From assembly GCA_949318235.1 (NCBI GenBank), contig OX439129.1, positions 30,714,243 to 30,778,242 on the forward strand: DNA of 64,000 nt. Reading direction: 5' to 3'. Position 1 is the first letter of the stretch; every line of letters begins with the position of its first letter. Origin of the DNA: Ecdyonurus torrentis (taxonomy: Eukaryota > Arthropoda > Insecta > Ephemeroptera > Heptageniidae). The notes beneath the pieces were generated by a model, which was given only the letters and a program-made list of their open reading frames with translations, made no database searches and had not been told where the DNA came from. A program made the position numbers and the translations under genes. Shown one piece after another: positions 50,024 through 62,745 of the stretch.

Positions 50024-50720
50024 TAAAAATTTGATTATAAATTCAATTAAAAAATCAGATCCAATTCACAATAGATATAATAATTGTACACACTAAATGT
50101 TTATAGATTATACATAATAGAGGATTTAGATTGAAATAGATTACGTTATGTGATTGACCATAATATAACAAATAACAATCACGAATTAGTGATCATTGAC
50201 CTGTTAAATTGCATGCTGGCTTCTGTTATTACTATACTCATCTATTGATGATATATGGAACACAATTGCAGTAATTTGTCGTATTCATTGTTGCACTTCA
50301 AACATATTATATTATTTGATTGCAACAACGTATACAGTATATTATGTATATAATATAATATAGAGTTAGTTACGTTATTAAGTAGACTTCTGTTTATACT
50401 ATATAATATATAATTAAGTATAAAGTAACTTTTGATATAATGTTACAGCAGTGAGCAGAGTATATTATATATAAGATGTATTTGTACTGCGTGCATTAGA
50501 GTAAATATATTTTACATTATTATATACCATTGTCATCTGAGATTAGATTCTTTAACATAAAATGACATGTAATTTAAAGTTCAAAGATTAAAGTTAAGAT
50601 GAAAGTAAATGTCATTATTAAAACTTCTTTTTTTTTTCCAAAAAACTTTGATTTAATTTACAAACACATTTCAATCAAAATTCATTCTATGTCTTTGTGT
50701 TTTGTATTAATAATGAAAAG
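50024..50720. other. Unique AT-rich DNA
   Basis: No repeat or coding signal was recognised. Confidence 0.35.
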
Positions 50721-50722
50721 TG

Positions 50723-50723
<1 letters not shown>

Positions 50724-50793
<70 letters not shown>
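50724..50793. repeat. (GA)n microsatellite, about 70 bp
   Basis: Pure GA repeat. Confidence 0.96.
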
Positions 50794-50795
<2 letters not shown>

Positions 50796-50939
50796 AAATT
50801 TTAGCTTTTGATCAAGTATGTAGATATATTCTAATATGTAAATTTGTTATTGTACTACTTCAAATTGTATTTTGTTTTGTTTTAGGTCTAGTATAGTGTC
50901 CAACTTATACTTATATGAAAAAAGTTTTACAAACTCTCC

Positions 50940-50956
50940 TCCCCCCCCCCCCCCCT
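50940..50956. repeat. Poly(C) run
   Basis: About 16 consecutive C, rare in this AT-rich window, where homopolymers are otherwise almost all A or T. Confidence 0.85.
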
Positions 50957-50959
50957 TTG

Positions 50960-52035
50960 TATGAAATTTACAGTTTATACGTTGCAAAAGAATTTTTTTT
51001 CTATATATTATAATTTACAATATACATAGTCCTTTGTATTATAAATTTCCAATAATTAAATGTGCTAATAAGATTTTGTAAGAGAAGTTTTGTACTTTGC
51101 GTAAGCTTGTTAGTTAATTGACATAAATATGAATAATTATAAAGTTTTAGTATATTATTCACAGTGTAAATAATACGTAAAATTATTTCCAAAACATAGA
51201 GCCAAAGTTTTTTTTTCTTCTTCTTCTTCTTCAAATTTTTAAAATAGAAATGCAATTTTAAATAAAGACATTAACAGAAACATTTGCATTCTGTGGAATG
51301 CAGAATACCACAAAATCACCCAAACAGTATGACGCTGATTAATTTACTTGTGTATATACTGCTAGTTGCGTGAAATACACAAACTCCTTCTTGTTTGCAA
51401 GTCTAAAAGACCCAGAAATCGCTTATATACATGCTTTGTTTGTACCATGTAAACAAGTCTTATACTTTGATTACATTTTAATATGGAAGCAAGTTAATAA
51501 TTTTAAATAACACATTTTGTTTACTTAAACAAATAATATGAACACTATAAATAATATTAAAAAATAAAAATGCTAGTCAAGAAAAATATAAAAACTGCTT
51601 TACAAAGTATGAATAAACCATTGTTTATCTCATTTTATATTCTTATATAAAAGAGAGAGAGGAAGAGAAATATATATATTAGAAATATAAAACGTGACTT
51701 CATTTATTTCTTGTGAGAAATTTGTAGTATTTATTTTCAGCGTATTTACAACAACCATAAAAAAAAAAAATCATACGCATAAAAATGAAGTTTTATTTTC
51801 ATTTTCTTTTAACCACAAAATAATAGTTATAACAAGTTCATCTCGTAATATAATCTTTTTCCTGTACAGTATACGTACAATTTACGTCATGAAATTAACT
51901 TATAAAATGCCGCGATGCATTTAATGCATTTTTTTTTCTTTCTTTTTACGCGTGAAACTGGTTTTCTTTATAACTTGTTGTGAAAACCAGGAAAAAAGAA
52001 CTTTCTGTGTCTTTTACCGTCACATCAATGTGTCT
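50960..52035. other. AT-rich DNA, no gene recognised
   Basis: The 84-codon minus frame at 51001-51255 starts in a poly-Lys run and looks like random AT-rich translation. Confidence 0.4.
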
Positions 52036-52039
52036 CAAG

Positions 52040-52248
<209 letters not shown>

Positions 52249-52439
52249 AAGAAGTACTCTGATAATAATGGGATGTGTCAAAACGATCAAGTTTCCAATT
52301 TATCTAACGATACATGGTTCATCGCTGTACTCGTTCAAAAGCAGACACACATCATATAGCAACAAAAAAAAAAAAAAAAAAAAAAAAAGGAAGAAAGAAA
52401 GAAAGAAAGAAAGAAAAAAAGAAAGATGGATTTCTTTTC

Positions 52440-53770
52440 TGTTCTGAGAAGAAACATATTTTGCTATAAATTTCGACTTGTGGTCTCCAAAATGTAATAT
52501 TATATTGACTTTATATTTGAAATCAAGAAAAATAGACTTTTGGTAACGTTTATAGATCGAGTATCAAAAAAGCGAGAAAAATATCCTCAATGATATACGG
52601 GAGTAAAACAAACAATGTATAATATATTACTCTATAAATGGCATCATTGGTTTTAATATAAGCAGTTAATTGTACTTTGCTTATAGTGTATGAAACATGA
52701 AGATATATCTCATGCAATGTTTATCTACGGTATTTGATACTCAGGTTGCCATGCAAGTATAATCTGCATAAAGTGCAGGTGGCATCTCTTGTTTTTATTT
52801 TTAACTTTCAACATATCATATAATATCATGCCAGCAGACTTGCGCACTTGCAGTTACGTTGAAATTAACTTAATATTTATATTTAATAATGAAATACTTC
52901 TTGTTACTTTACGATATCCAACGACAAGCACGTGAAAAGAATTATAATTTTAAATCGTTTTTTTTTTTTTCACAGTAAATAATAAATTGTGTATTTTGTC
53001 TATTTTTTACAAATAAAATAAATGTTAATAAACTTAAATAAATTAGCGAAAAAAAAAAAAAAAAACTCTAGTGAAATCGACAAAATGATCTACCGAAGGT
53101 GATAGGGATCGGGCTTGGATTTTGCCCCTGAACATTACAGTGATTGCAATAATATTTCCTATGGTTAAATTGTTTTATTTTATGACTTTGAAGGGCTCTA
53201 ATATTCTTAAATGTAATTGCATATATCTGCGGTCTATATTTATACACAAAATTTAAAAGCAAATTATATTTAACTTGACCGTAAAGCTCAAAATCAACTT
53301 TGATGTAAAATAAATTTTCAATTAAGTCTATCCCAACCTCTAGGAAAAATACTATACCGTCTTGGAAACACAGAAGCTGAGAGAGAAAATGAGCAAAAGA
53401 AAATTAAGTGAACAAAGATCACTTTTTCAATATACAGAAGGGATCACTAGCTACCTTACCTCATGACCCGAGTATGCCTTATGCGTCAGTGATTGTTATA
53501 ACTTTGAAAGTACATATAGTCGCAGTTCACAGTGATTTTTTTTTTTTGATGCTAGTTTTATTGAAAATTATGCAGATTTCTTTTTTGATTGAATTCCTAT
53601 AGCGTCACCTTGAAATAACAAATTAAAATAAATATATTATGAAATAATTATCATTGCTGTTCAAAATGAAGCTAAAACTTCGATCAAACAAGAATTCTAC
53701 ATGATTTCAATAAAACAAACATCTGAAATAATTTTCTTTCACTGTAACTATTACTTTGAAATTTATCAAA
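52440..53770. other. Unique DNA, no gene recognised
   Basis: Minus frame 53068-53262 and plus frame 53408-53602 are more complex than most. The latter follows an AG site with GSLATLPHDPSMPYASV, but lacks a convincing donor and resembles no family I know. Confidence 0.35.
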
Positions 53771-53805
53771 ATCATTCACACTAGGTAATTGGGTGGTATT
53801 GTTAG

Positions 53806-53933
53806 GTAGCTAGGTAATCCGAGCGGGGGCCTCGGGTAATCCCTTCTATCGAAAAAGTGCTCTTTTTGTTTAATTACTCGCGGGTCTATGCGAGGCCCGC
53901 GGGTATCCCGGGGGGCATCGGTCTATGTATTGC

Positions 53934-54002
<69 letters not shown>

Positions 54003-54220
54003 TCCTTTGCTTCCAAAGACGGGAGTATTTTCCATAGAGGTTTGGAGTGGAGTGCAAAAATCAAAAAATCATTTTGCATGAAAGTGGATATACACGTAGA
54101 GCATTGGAATCAGGTTACCTAGATTAAGATTTAAACTCTTGCGTTATCTGGAGATATATGCGGTGATATTTAAGGACAGTAAAGCCAAGGTCCCCGGGAT
54201 ACTCAAGTATTCCGGGGACC
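53806..54220. repeat. GC-rich palindromic block split by a (CT)n tract
   Basis: The left part has AGCTAGGTAATCCG, GGCCTCGGGTAATCCC, GCGGGTCTATGCGAGGCCCGC and GGGTATCCCGGGG. The right part has GGTTACCTAGATT (inverted match to the first), then a near-perfect 32-bp palindrome at 54189-54220 with 15-bp arms (GGTCCCCGGGATACT) and one mismatch, ending beside CCTCGGTAAAACCC. A pure (CT)n tract lies at 53937-53999. Perhaps a degraded repeat element with structured ends; not recognised. Confidence 0.45.
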
Positions 54221-54304
54221 TCGGTAAAACCCTGCAAAAACCTCAATGTTGAGGTAAAAAAAAAAAAAATATAAATAAAAAAGAGAATATTTATATAACT
54301 GTTG

Positions 54305-54647
54305 TTACAGCCATAGACCACATAAAACAACATGTGCTTTTTAATAAATAAACACAAAATGGAATCTTCAAAACTGATAACAATTTTTCCCAGAATGTTA
54401 ATGTAGCCCCACAAGAGAACTTGAAAATACTGTAAAGTATGCAATTTGCGTGACTATTCATGTTTATGACGTCAGAAACATGCAAAATTTAGTATGAAAA
54501 TGTTGTGAGGGTTGCATAACTCGAATTTTCTGATCACTGCTACAGAGCTACAGTTGAGTTTTGAGACAAACTAAAGTTATTTATGTAAGTCCCATCAAGT
54601 GTTTTGTGATATAAATGCTTATGTTTTTCTCTGGTCTATTCCTTTAA
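54305..54647 (+). mobile_element. Family B MITE, copy B5
   Basis: The left end TTACAGCCATAGACCACATA has a mutated TTAA. The right end complement is TTAAAGGAATAGACCAG, with TTAA at 54644-54647. All internal blocks are present, with the CRE octamer at 54467-54474. The short frames read through it are MITE sequence, not protein. Confidence 0.9.
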
Positions 54648-54876
54648 AGACAAGGCACAGTTTTGATCAAGCGTGTTTAAACCTTACAAAACTTTATTAA
54701 TATGCTTACAGAAGACCAGAAAAATATTTTTTTAAATTAAAATTAATAATTATCAACTTAAAAAAAAATAATAAAAAAATAAAAAATCCTTATTTCTAGT
54801 TAGTATTTCTAGTATTATTATTGTGAAAATTGCTATGTTATATCATTATATTTATGGATGTTTCTTTGTATAGACT

Positions 54877-54992
54877 ATAGGCTGTACGCAAGACGTCATA
54901 CTTATACGTATAGTACGTACAGCATAAGCCACATGAAGCTTTCGCGACGTTGCCTGCTAGTCAGTGGATAGCGGTACTTTATATGCTTGAAT
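54877..54992 (+). mobile_element. Possible family C remnant interrupted by element E2
   Basis: It begins TATAGGCTGTACGCAAGACG then TCATACT, resembling the family C left end (TATAGGGTGTATCCGCATGA), with the CRE degraded. Similarity fades within about 40 bp, so the call is tentative. Confidence 0.3.
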
Positions 54993-55495
54993 CAGTGTTG
55001 GGGTCGAACACCAATTTAGTCGAACTCGAACCGATCACGAACACTTACAATTCTTTCAAACACAATCCGAACAGGAACATTCCAAAAATTTTGTATAAGG
55101 TCGAACACATCATGAACTGTTTGATTGAACTGTTCGTAAGAGTTCGAATATGCGTTATTTAAAAAAATACTATAAAAATAAACAAACTTTTTTGTTTTTA
55201 TTTTTTATTTAGATATATTTTTGTAATATAATTAATGGAAATGGTTGAAAATTATTTTATTTTACATACATATACACCAATTTTTGATATTGAATTATTA
55301 TTAATTTAAAACTTTTAGCACCTAAAACATAATTTTAATAGTTTTCAAAATTTCAAACACACAGCAGTCGAAACAGTGTTGGTCGAAAACGAACTCGAAC
55401 ACTTAAAAAAATTCAAGCGAACTCGCACACGAACTGTTCGAGTTCGTGTGCTGTTCGAAAAATGTTCGACGTCGCACTCGAACACCCCAAGATTA
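54993..55495 (-). mobile_element. hAT-like MITE, copy E2
   Basis: The left end CAGTGTTGGGGTCGAACACC equals the inverted right end of copy E1 (20817-21317). The right end has GACGTCGCACTCGAACACCCC. The same TTCG/CGAAC-rich subterminal regions flank an AT-rich middle. It is inverted relative to E1. The right terminus has decayed (AAGATTA for AAGACTG), and the flanks GCTTGAAT and CTTAGAAT are only roughly alike. Confidence 0.7.
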
Positions 55496-55507
55496 CTTAG
55501 AATATTT

Positions 55508-55602
55508 TGGGGCAGAATTTTGTGGGCTGCAAGCGTGTTGGTTTATTATTTTTTTTTATGAGTTTCAAATTTGTGGGGCAGAAAATTGTGGGCTGTAAGG
55601 AC
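55508..55602 (+). repeat. Short direct repeat, about 65 bp apart
   Basis: TTGGGGCAGAATTTTGTGGG-CTGCAAG (from about 55508) is repeated as TGGGGCAGAAAATTGTGGG-CTGTAAG (from about 55574). It borders element E2. Confidence 0.6.
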
Positions 55603-56114
55603 ACCCCTTGAGTTTATATTTTCAATAAATTCCAGGTGTTCTTCACTTTACTTCTCTTTTAGTTCCTTTCTTAGTAAACATGAACCTTCATATTTATGTA
55701 GAAACAATTTTATTTATTGTAGTAACCCTCGTATATCTTATGACATAAAAATAAATTTATTTTGGTTAAAAAAAAATGCGGGTTTGCAGTAAAAAAAAAA
55801 AAAAGTATATTTTCAAAATAAATTAAATTTTTGATTTACTTTATGATATTGCATCTTATTTAAAATTAATGAAGAGTTGCACATCATATCTCTCTTTATA
55901 CAGCATGTTTATTATGTTCTCATATGACTTTGGTGTTATGTATGAGTTTATATATTTTATATTCTACATTTCAGTGTGTTGGTTTAGCTTTAGCATAAAG
56001 CTATAATACAAGCCAAGGGTATAGTCAAGTGCGCGAAATGTCAGGAGCAATACACTGGGGATATGGAAGCATACTTGCCGAGAAACTCAGTCTTTCAAAA
56101 CTCGGGCTTTATGT

Positions 56115-56231
56115 TATATAAGACGAGAGAAGAGTGAGAAAACTGACACATGGAAAAGTTACAAAACGAAGTCTAGAAGGCAAAGAAGCAAGCAAAAGGC
56201 AAGCAAGAAAACAGTCAAGCAACAAGCACAA
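56115..56231 (+). promoter_or_regulatory. Candidate TATA promoter and untranslated first exon (plus strand)
   Basis: TATATAAG (56115-56122) is followed about 30 bases on by ACTGACACATGG, a plausible start region, then an A/G-rich stretch to a consensus donor GTAAGTGA starting at 56232. The only ATG in between opens a frame of eight codons ending in TAG, so the exon would be leader sequence. Composition (about 56000-56300) is more complex than the flanks. The downstream coding exon was not found. Speculative. Confidence 0.3.
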
Positions 56232-56239
56232 GTAAGTGA

Positions 56240-56377
56240 TGAACAAACAAGAATTCCAGAGAGAAATTCTCAAGTAAAACCTAAACCATTCCCGCAGAAT
56301 CAGTCAAGATTCTTTTAAATAAACACAAGCACACAAAAAATTTACGAAGGAAAAAGAAAGGAATAAATAAATTGAGA

Positions 56378-56413
<36 letters not shown>

Positions 56414-57563
56414 GTTCTCCAATATGTAATATAGATCTTGTATTCATCCATAATAACATATATATAAAATGTATAAATGAATACAGAAAAGCTATAAATT
56501 TGTAAAGCTAATAAAGTTTTCTTCCAGCTATTTTCTTTAAACTTACAAAAAAAAAAAAAAAAAAAAAATGAGAAGAAATATTTTATCTTATTCAATCAAT
56601 ATAATATATCTAAAAATATATATTAAATAAAGTTTCTTTTTTTTAATATTTTTTTTTTATCAATAAATTTCTCGTGAATTTTATTTCATTCAATCAAGCA
56701 ATTATTATTTTAAATAAAATATCCAATATATTTTTTGCTTTGCTACAAAATCGTTCTTTTTTTATTATTCTCTTTTTTTATGTATTTCACTTTGTTAGTA
56801 TTTTTTTCCCCAATAAAGGTATAAAACATTTCTTTGATGTTGGCTTCTGTACAAATAGTTGATGCATAGGCACCAATTGAATTCCAAATTTTTTTTCATA
56901 TGATTGAATAAGCACGATAACATGTTTTAACAGAATTGACTTTGATTTTAAGTTTTACTTATTATTTTGCAGAATAATAATAATAATAAAAGAAAAGAAA
57001 GAAAGAAAGAAAGCATAATTTTACAAAGGGAGAAATGGAGCTTAAAGAAAGTAAAGAATAAAAAAGCAAAAAGCTGTTATTTCATTTTAACATCACAGTT
57101 ATATACACATATAATATTTTGTGAACTAAAGTGCAAAGAATTACTTCTCATACAGAGTGACGTTAAATACCATAAAGCTTTAAAGTTTTACATCAAAGTT
57201 ATAAATAGCAAAATATATATTATAATATGATGTTAGCAACACCACCATGTTCCAATATCACTATTGAAAAATCATCAATGTAAACTCAAGCTATAGAATG
57301 ATTGATCTATATTTAATAATGTCATATGTCATTTTTATATAATATCCTATCAGAGGACAAAATGAAAGTAAAAAAAAAAAAAAAAAAAAAAAGTAAAAAA
57401 AGTAAAAACAGTAGCAGATAGTAATTTTTTATTCAGGTATTATTTTGTAGTACTCTATATTATATTGAAGCAAAATAATAATGATAATAAAAAATATGAC
57501 ATGATGCAAATACAGCCAGGAGTATATCACTTTAGTCTCGTTTTACATTTTATGTTTGTAACT

Positions 57564-57638
<75 letters not shown>

Positions 57639-58300
57639 AATTTTGTATCGGAATATTGAGTTCCATACATTTTTGTTTTACCTTTTAATATTAAACTATT
57701 TTTGTTTGTATAATACTAAAAAAAGATAAATTCTAACCAGTAAAAACTGTGTTAGATATCATCTACAGTAATTTATTTTTTCAGTCATGTGTGACTTAAT
57801 ACTGGATGTGTGTTTATTTCTACTTTCTATGCTTGTTTTGTGTTTCTATTATATTATACTAGAATCATTTCATATTATTATTATGTTTGATTAGTGGGGA
57901 AAAAACTCATCCTATTATTCACGCAATAAATCATGAAAAAAAAATGTTTATTTATTAATTTAAATAAACAAACTACTCTTCAGCATCTGCTTTCTACATT
58001 CATAACTATTTCTCCATGAAATACTATCATCTCGTTACTATATGTAATATAATCATCATTAACAATATATTTACACATTATTAATTACCAACGAATTATA
58101 GTAATATTTTTATAGTATAATGATTGTATTATCATAAATATTAGTTATAACACAGCACCTTTGGTTGTTGTTTGCAACTAAATTTGCAAAGTACATGATG
58201 TAAATAGATAAACACAGGTTTCTATTTACAATATATACTGTACTGTATAGTAATACACAAAATATTATATTGGGTATATTATATAATTATTAAAGGTAAT
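56240..58300. other. AT-rich DNA with microsatellites, no gene recognised
   Basis: Holds (GA)n at 56383-56412, poly(A) at about 56546-56568 and 57370-57391, and (TA)n at 57569-57632. No coding exon was found for the candidate promoter upstream. Confidence 0.5.
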
Positions 58301-58311
58301 TGTATGCATAT

Positions 58312-58634
58312 TTAAAGGCGTAGAACACCTTGAACAAAAAAAAACTTGCCTAATATCCTAACATACCTAAATATCAACGTTGATTTGGCCATAGTCACTG
58401 ATTTCTAATTTATTTACCGTTCACAAAATGTAAGTTGCGGGTTTATGATGTCACAGCTCGCCTGGTCCACGCGCGCGGAAACAAGTGAGATGTGACGTCA
58501 TAAACCCGCAACTCCCCTTTTGCTAATGGAAAATAAATTAGAAATCAATGACTCCGGCCAAATTAACACTGATGTTTAGGTATATGAGGATATTATAGGC
58601 AAGATTTTTTGTTCAAAGTGTTCTACGTCTTTAA
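58312..58634 (+). mobile_element. Family A MITE, copy A2
   Basis: TTAA at both ends (58312-58315, 58631-58634). Ends TTTAAAGGCGTAGAACACC and, inverted, TTTAAAGACGTAGAACAC. It is a long palindrome with GTTGCGGGTTTATGATGTCA on the left and GTGACGTCATAAACCCGCAA on the right. One CRE is intact (58493-58500); the left one has decayed to TGATGTCA. No coding capacity. Confidence 0.88.
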
Positions 58635-58982
58635 AGATAATAAAATGTTATTGCAGAGAGACAGACTTATTGACTGAATCATTGATAAAATAACACACTC
58701 ACACATATTGTCATCTTCATATGTGTACTTCAAAAGCGAGTTTGTAGGTCCACATTTTAAATATTAAATCAACTTTATAAATATAATAATAATAAAATAA
58801 AACTTTTCAAATCAGCTGCTATGAAAACAAACCAACTAATTAGAATCTTTCATAAACAGAAATTTTACCAGTCAGATATTTTAACAAATAAATGGAAAAA
58901 AAAAAGCTTCAAAACTTTGATATAAATTCTTTTTATAAAAAAGCTTTTAGGAAAATAATATAATTTTGTTTTGTTTTGATTA

Positions 58983-59316
58983 TTAAAGCCATAGAAAACA
59001 TGAAAACATTTTCATTTATATCACAAAACACTTGATGGGACTTATATAAATGATGTTAGTTGGTCTCAAAACCCAACTGTAGCTCCGTAGCAGTGATCAG
59101 AAAATTTAGATTTATGCAACCCGCACAACATTTTCATACTAGTTTTTGCCTGTTTATGACGTCATAAACAGGAATATTCACGCAAGTTGCATACTTTACA
59201 TTTTTTTCAAGCTCTTTTGTGGGGCTACATTAACATTCTGGTAAAAAATATTATCAGTTTTGTAGATCCCATTTTGTGTTTAGAACATGTTGTTTCAATG
59301 TTTTCTATGCCTTTAA
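58983..59316 (-). mobile_element. Family B MITE, copy B6
   Basis: TTAA at both ends (58983-58986, 59313-59316). Reverse orientation. The centre holds a perfect 24-bp palindrome (59149-59172, CCTGTTTATGAC and its complement) with the CRE octamer TGACGTCA at its middle (59157-59164). Confidence 0.92.
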
Positions 59317-59319
59317 TGA

Positions 59320-59800
59320 ATAATAATAACCTAAATATCGGGAGAAAAATGACGCTCTCCCTGCTCTCTCCCTCTCTCTCTCATTTTTATTAAAATATTG
59401 TTAAAAAAAAAAAAAAAACGATATAGGTTCATGGCTCATGAATTTATAAAATTACAAAATTACAGCTGCATGTAATGCAAAGTGAAATAATTGATGAATA
59501 TTTAAGCAAATTAATCTTTCATAATTATTAAATACTAAAATTATTTTTAGAAATGTTTCGCTATTATACACTATGTAAATGTATATACTATATATATATA
59601 TATTATAATAGCACATTCAATTAATTAAAAGTTGTCGTGATGGGATATCGTGTTTTATATGATGTGCACGCTATTTTATATACGACATCCTCCCGCGGGA
59701 AACTAATTAAAAAGTCAGTATAATTCTCTTGAGCCACTACTTACGGACGAATAAAAGACTTTTAACAAAAATTCTTTTCTACCTCTTCTACACCATTTCA
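59320..59800. other. Unique AT-rich DNA
   Basis: A few short CT and TA runs only. Confidence 0.35.
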
Positions 59801-59811
59801 GAGTCAGACAG

Positions 59812-59824
59812 TGTGTGTGTGTGT

Positions 59825-59889
<65 letters not shown>
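59812..59889. repeat. (GT)n(GA)n compound microsatellite
   Basis: About 57 bp of GT repeat with one GA interruption, then about 20 bp of GA. Confidence 0.95.
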
Positions 59890-60021
59890 CTATTTTATGT
59901 CTCTTTATGTGACAAAGACTAATTTGCTAAAATAGTAATTCATTCCACGTATACCTTGTATGTATTTTACAGAGTTTATTAAACAAGAGAAATGCAATTT
60001 TTCATTTTGTCTTCTGTTTCT

Positions 60022-60945
<924 letters not shown>

Positions 60946-60979
60946 ATAACATAACTAAAATACAATACTGTATTTGTGA

Positions 60980-61047
60980 TTAAAGGTGATTATACTAACT
61001 GTACATAGCCTATAATTGTAATTGTACAGTAGTATAATCACATTTAA
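60980..61047. mobile_element. Miniature 68-bp TTAA-flanked hairpin element
   Basis: The left end TTAAAGGTGATTATACTAAC and the inverted right end TTAAATGTGATTATACTACT have TTAA at both termini (60980-60983, 61044-61047). The ends share TTAAAGG with families A and B. The second TTAA is shared with copy B7. Confidence 0.5.
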
Positions 61048-61389
61048 AGGCATAGAAAACATGAAACAACATGTTATTTTTAATCATTAAACACAAAATG
61101 GGATCTACAAAACTGTTGACAATTTTTTTCCAGAATGTAAATGTGGCGCTACAAGAGAGCATGAAAAAACTGTAAAGTATGCAATTTGCGTGAATATTTC
61201 TGTTTATGACGTCAGAAACAGGCAAAAACTGGTATGAAAATGTTGTGCAGGTTGCATATTATTGAAATTTTCTGATCACTGCTACGGAGCTACAGTTGGG
61301 TTTTGAGGCAAACTATTGATATTTATTTATTTACCATAAAGTGTTTTGTGATGTAAATGCTAATGTTTTCATGTTGTCTATGCCTTTAA
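61044..61389 (+). mobile_element. Family B MITE, copy B7
   Basis: TTAA at both ends. Ends TTTAAAGGCATAGAAAACAT and, inverted, TTAAAGGCATAGACAACATG. CRE octamer at 61207-61214. It is close to copy B3 in sequence (CAGAAACAGGCAAAAACTRG block) without B3's extra segment. Confidence 0.92.
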
Positions 61390-61551
61390 TCACAAATACA
61401 CTATACAGTAATATTTTAGTTACATAGCATAATAAGATAAGATGTTCAGCGCGATTACTTAAAAATGTTATGACAAAAATAGAAAAATTTGTGTTGTACA
61501 ATATAAGAATTGTTCAATGCAGCATAAATTGCATAATTTAATTTTTCAGTG

Positions 61552-61555
<4 letters not shown>

Positions 61556-61630
<75 letters not shown>

Positions 61631-61898
61631 ATTTAGAAATTTAAATGGCAATAAAAATTAGTATATAATAAATAATTTCTATAGATTAAATACCGTATTA
61701 TTTAAATATATATTTATTTTTTTTTATTCAGTAATAATATCAACAGAGAATATTCTTAATCATTAATATGTTTGGTCTTATTTATTCTATACAGTACGTG
61801 AATCTTATATTATCCTTGATTCTTATATTCACATAATATAGATTTTGTTAATGTACATTTAATATATTATATAATATTAAACATTTTACGTAAAGTCT

Positions 61899-61948
<50 letters not shown>
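61556..61948. repeat. (TA)n microsatellites at 61556-61626 and 61902-61948
   Basis: Two TA tracts. The second lies 29 bp left of the large palindrome. Confidence 0.95.
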
Positions 61949-61954
<6 letters not shown>

Positions 61955-61977
61955 CTTTGAACTTCGAGCGAGGATTC

Positions 61978-62384
61978 ATATGAAACAAATAAATTTTGTC
62001 TTACCTTTAAGACGTGGACTATAACTCTCGCTGATTTAATAATTAACACATATGTTAAATAGTTCACAACACACTATACACATTAAAAGTTCAAGTTCAT
62101 AAAATTAAAATGTCAATATAGCTATATGTTAATAAAATACTCTTGTGTGAGCGCTTTCTGTGGTAACCACCACCTTCGTCAAGACACAACAACAAGGTGG
62201 TGGTTACCACAGAAAGCGCTCACACAAGAGTATTTTATTAACATATAGCTATATTGACATTTTAATTTTATGAACTTGAACTTTTAATGTGTATAGTGTG
62301 TTGTGAACTATTTAACATATGTGTTAATTATTAAATCAGCGAGAGTTATAGTCCACGTCTTAAAGGTAAGACAAAATTTATTTG

Positions 62385-62392
<8 letters not shown>
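61978..62392. repeat. Perfect palindrome: two identical 199-bp arms, 17-bp spacer
   Basis: Left arm 61978-62176 and right arm 62194-62392 are exact reverse complements by base-by-base reading; the spacer is CGTCAAGACACAACAAC. The arms contain GAGCGCTTTCTGTGGTAACC and a CTTACCTTTAAG block that, read outward, looks like a splice donor (AAAG/GTAAGA). The palindrome is bordered by TA repeat on the right and near one on the left. Identity means a very recent event, active gene conversion or an assembly/read artefact. Not a recognised element. Confidence 0.9.

Positions 62393-62460
<68 letters not shown>
62393..62460. repeat. (TA)n microsatellite, interrupted
   Basis: TA repeat broken once at about 62422, directly adjoining the palindrome. 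Confidence 0.94.
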
Positions 62461-62464
<4 letters not shown>

Positions 62465-62465
<1 letters not shown>

Positions 62466-62691
62466 TAACGTAAGTTTAATACAAATATTAAAGACTTTAA
62501 ACTTAAATAAAAGCAGGTAAATTTTAATTTTAAACAGTGGGGAAAAAATTGTGATATGATATTCCTAAATTTATATTTATATATGTATAAAAAAAGTATA
62601 AAGAATATGCATGAAAAAGTTCTTTAAAAAAATGTATTTATATTTAACAAGTAAGAGAGAATGTGTAATGTTGAGTATGTTACATAATAAT

Positions 62692-62745
<54 letters not shown>

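Larger units (their letters stand above)
60949..61425. repeat. Palindromic target split at its central TTAA by stacked MITEs
   Basis: The outer arms, ACTAAAATACAATACTGTAT-TTGTGATTAA on the left (to 60983) and TTAATCACAAATACA... on the right (from 61386), are inverted copies. Removing the inserted DNA restores a palindrome with GTGATTAATCAC at its centre. The inserts are a small TTAA-flanked hairpin and copy B7. Confidence 0.65.

Noticed and set aside
53068..53262. Minus-strand frame with a CNHC cysteine-histidine spacing
   Set aside because: A single CxxC without the rest of a zinc finger, no splice sites and no recognised family.
54124..54485. Similar short peptides (CILYSIF, CLFIKKHMLFYVVYG) also at 31959-32147 and 61010-61225
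   Set aside because: The similarity comes from family B MITE DNA read in the same frame. Stops and frames differ between copies, so this is not a gene family.
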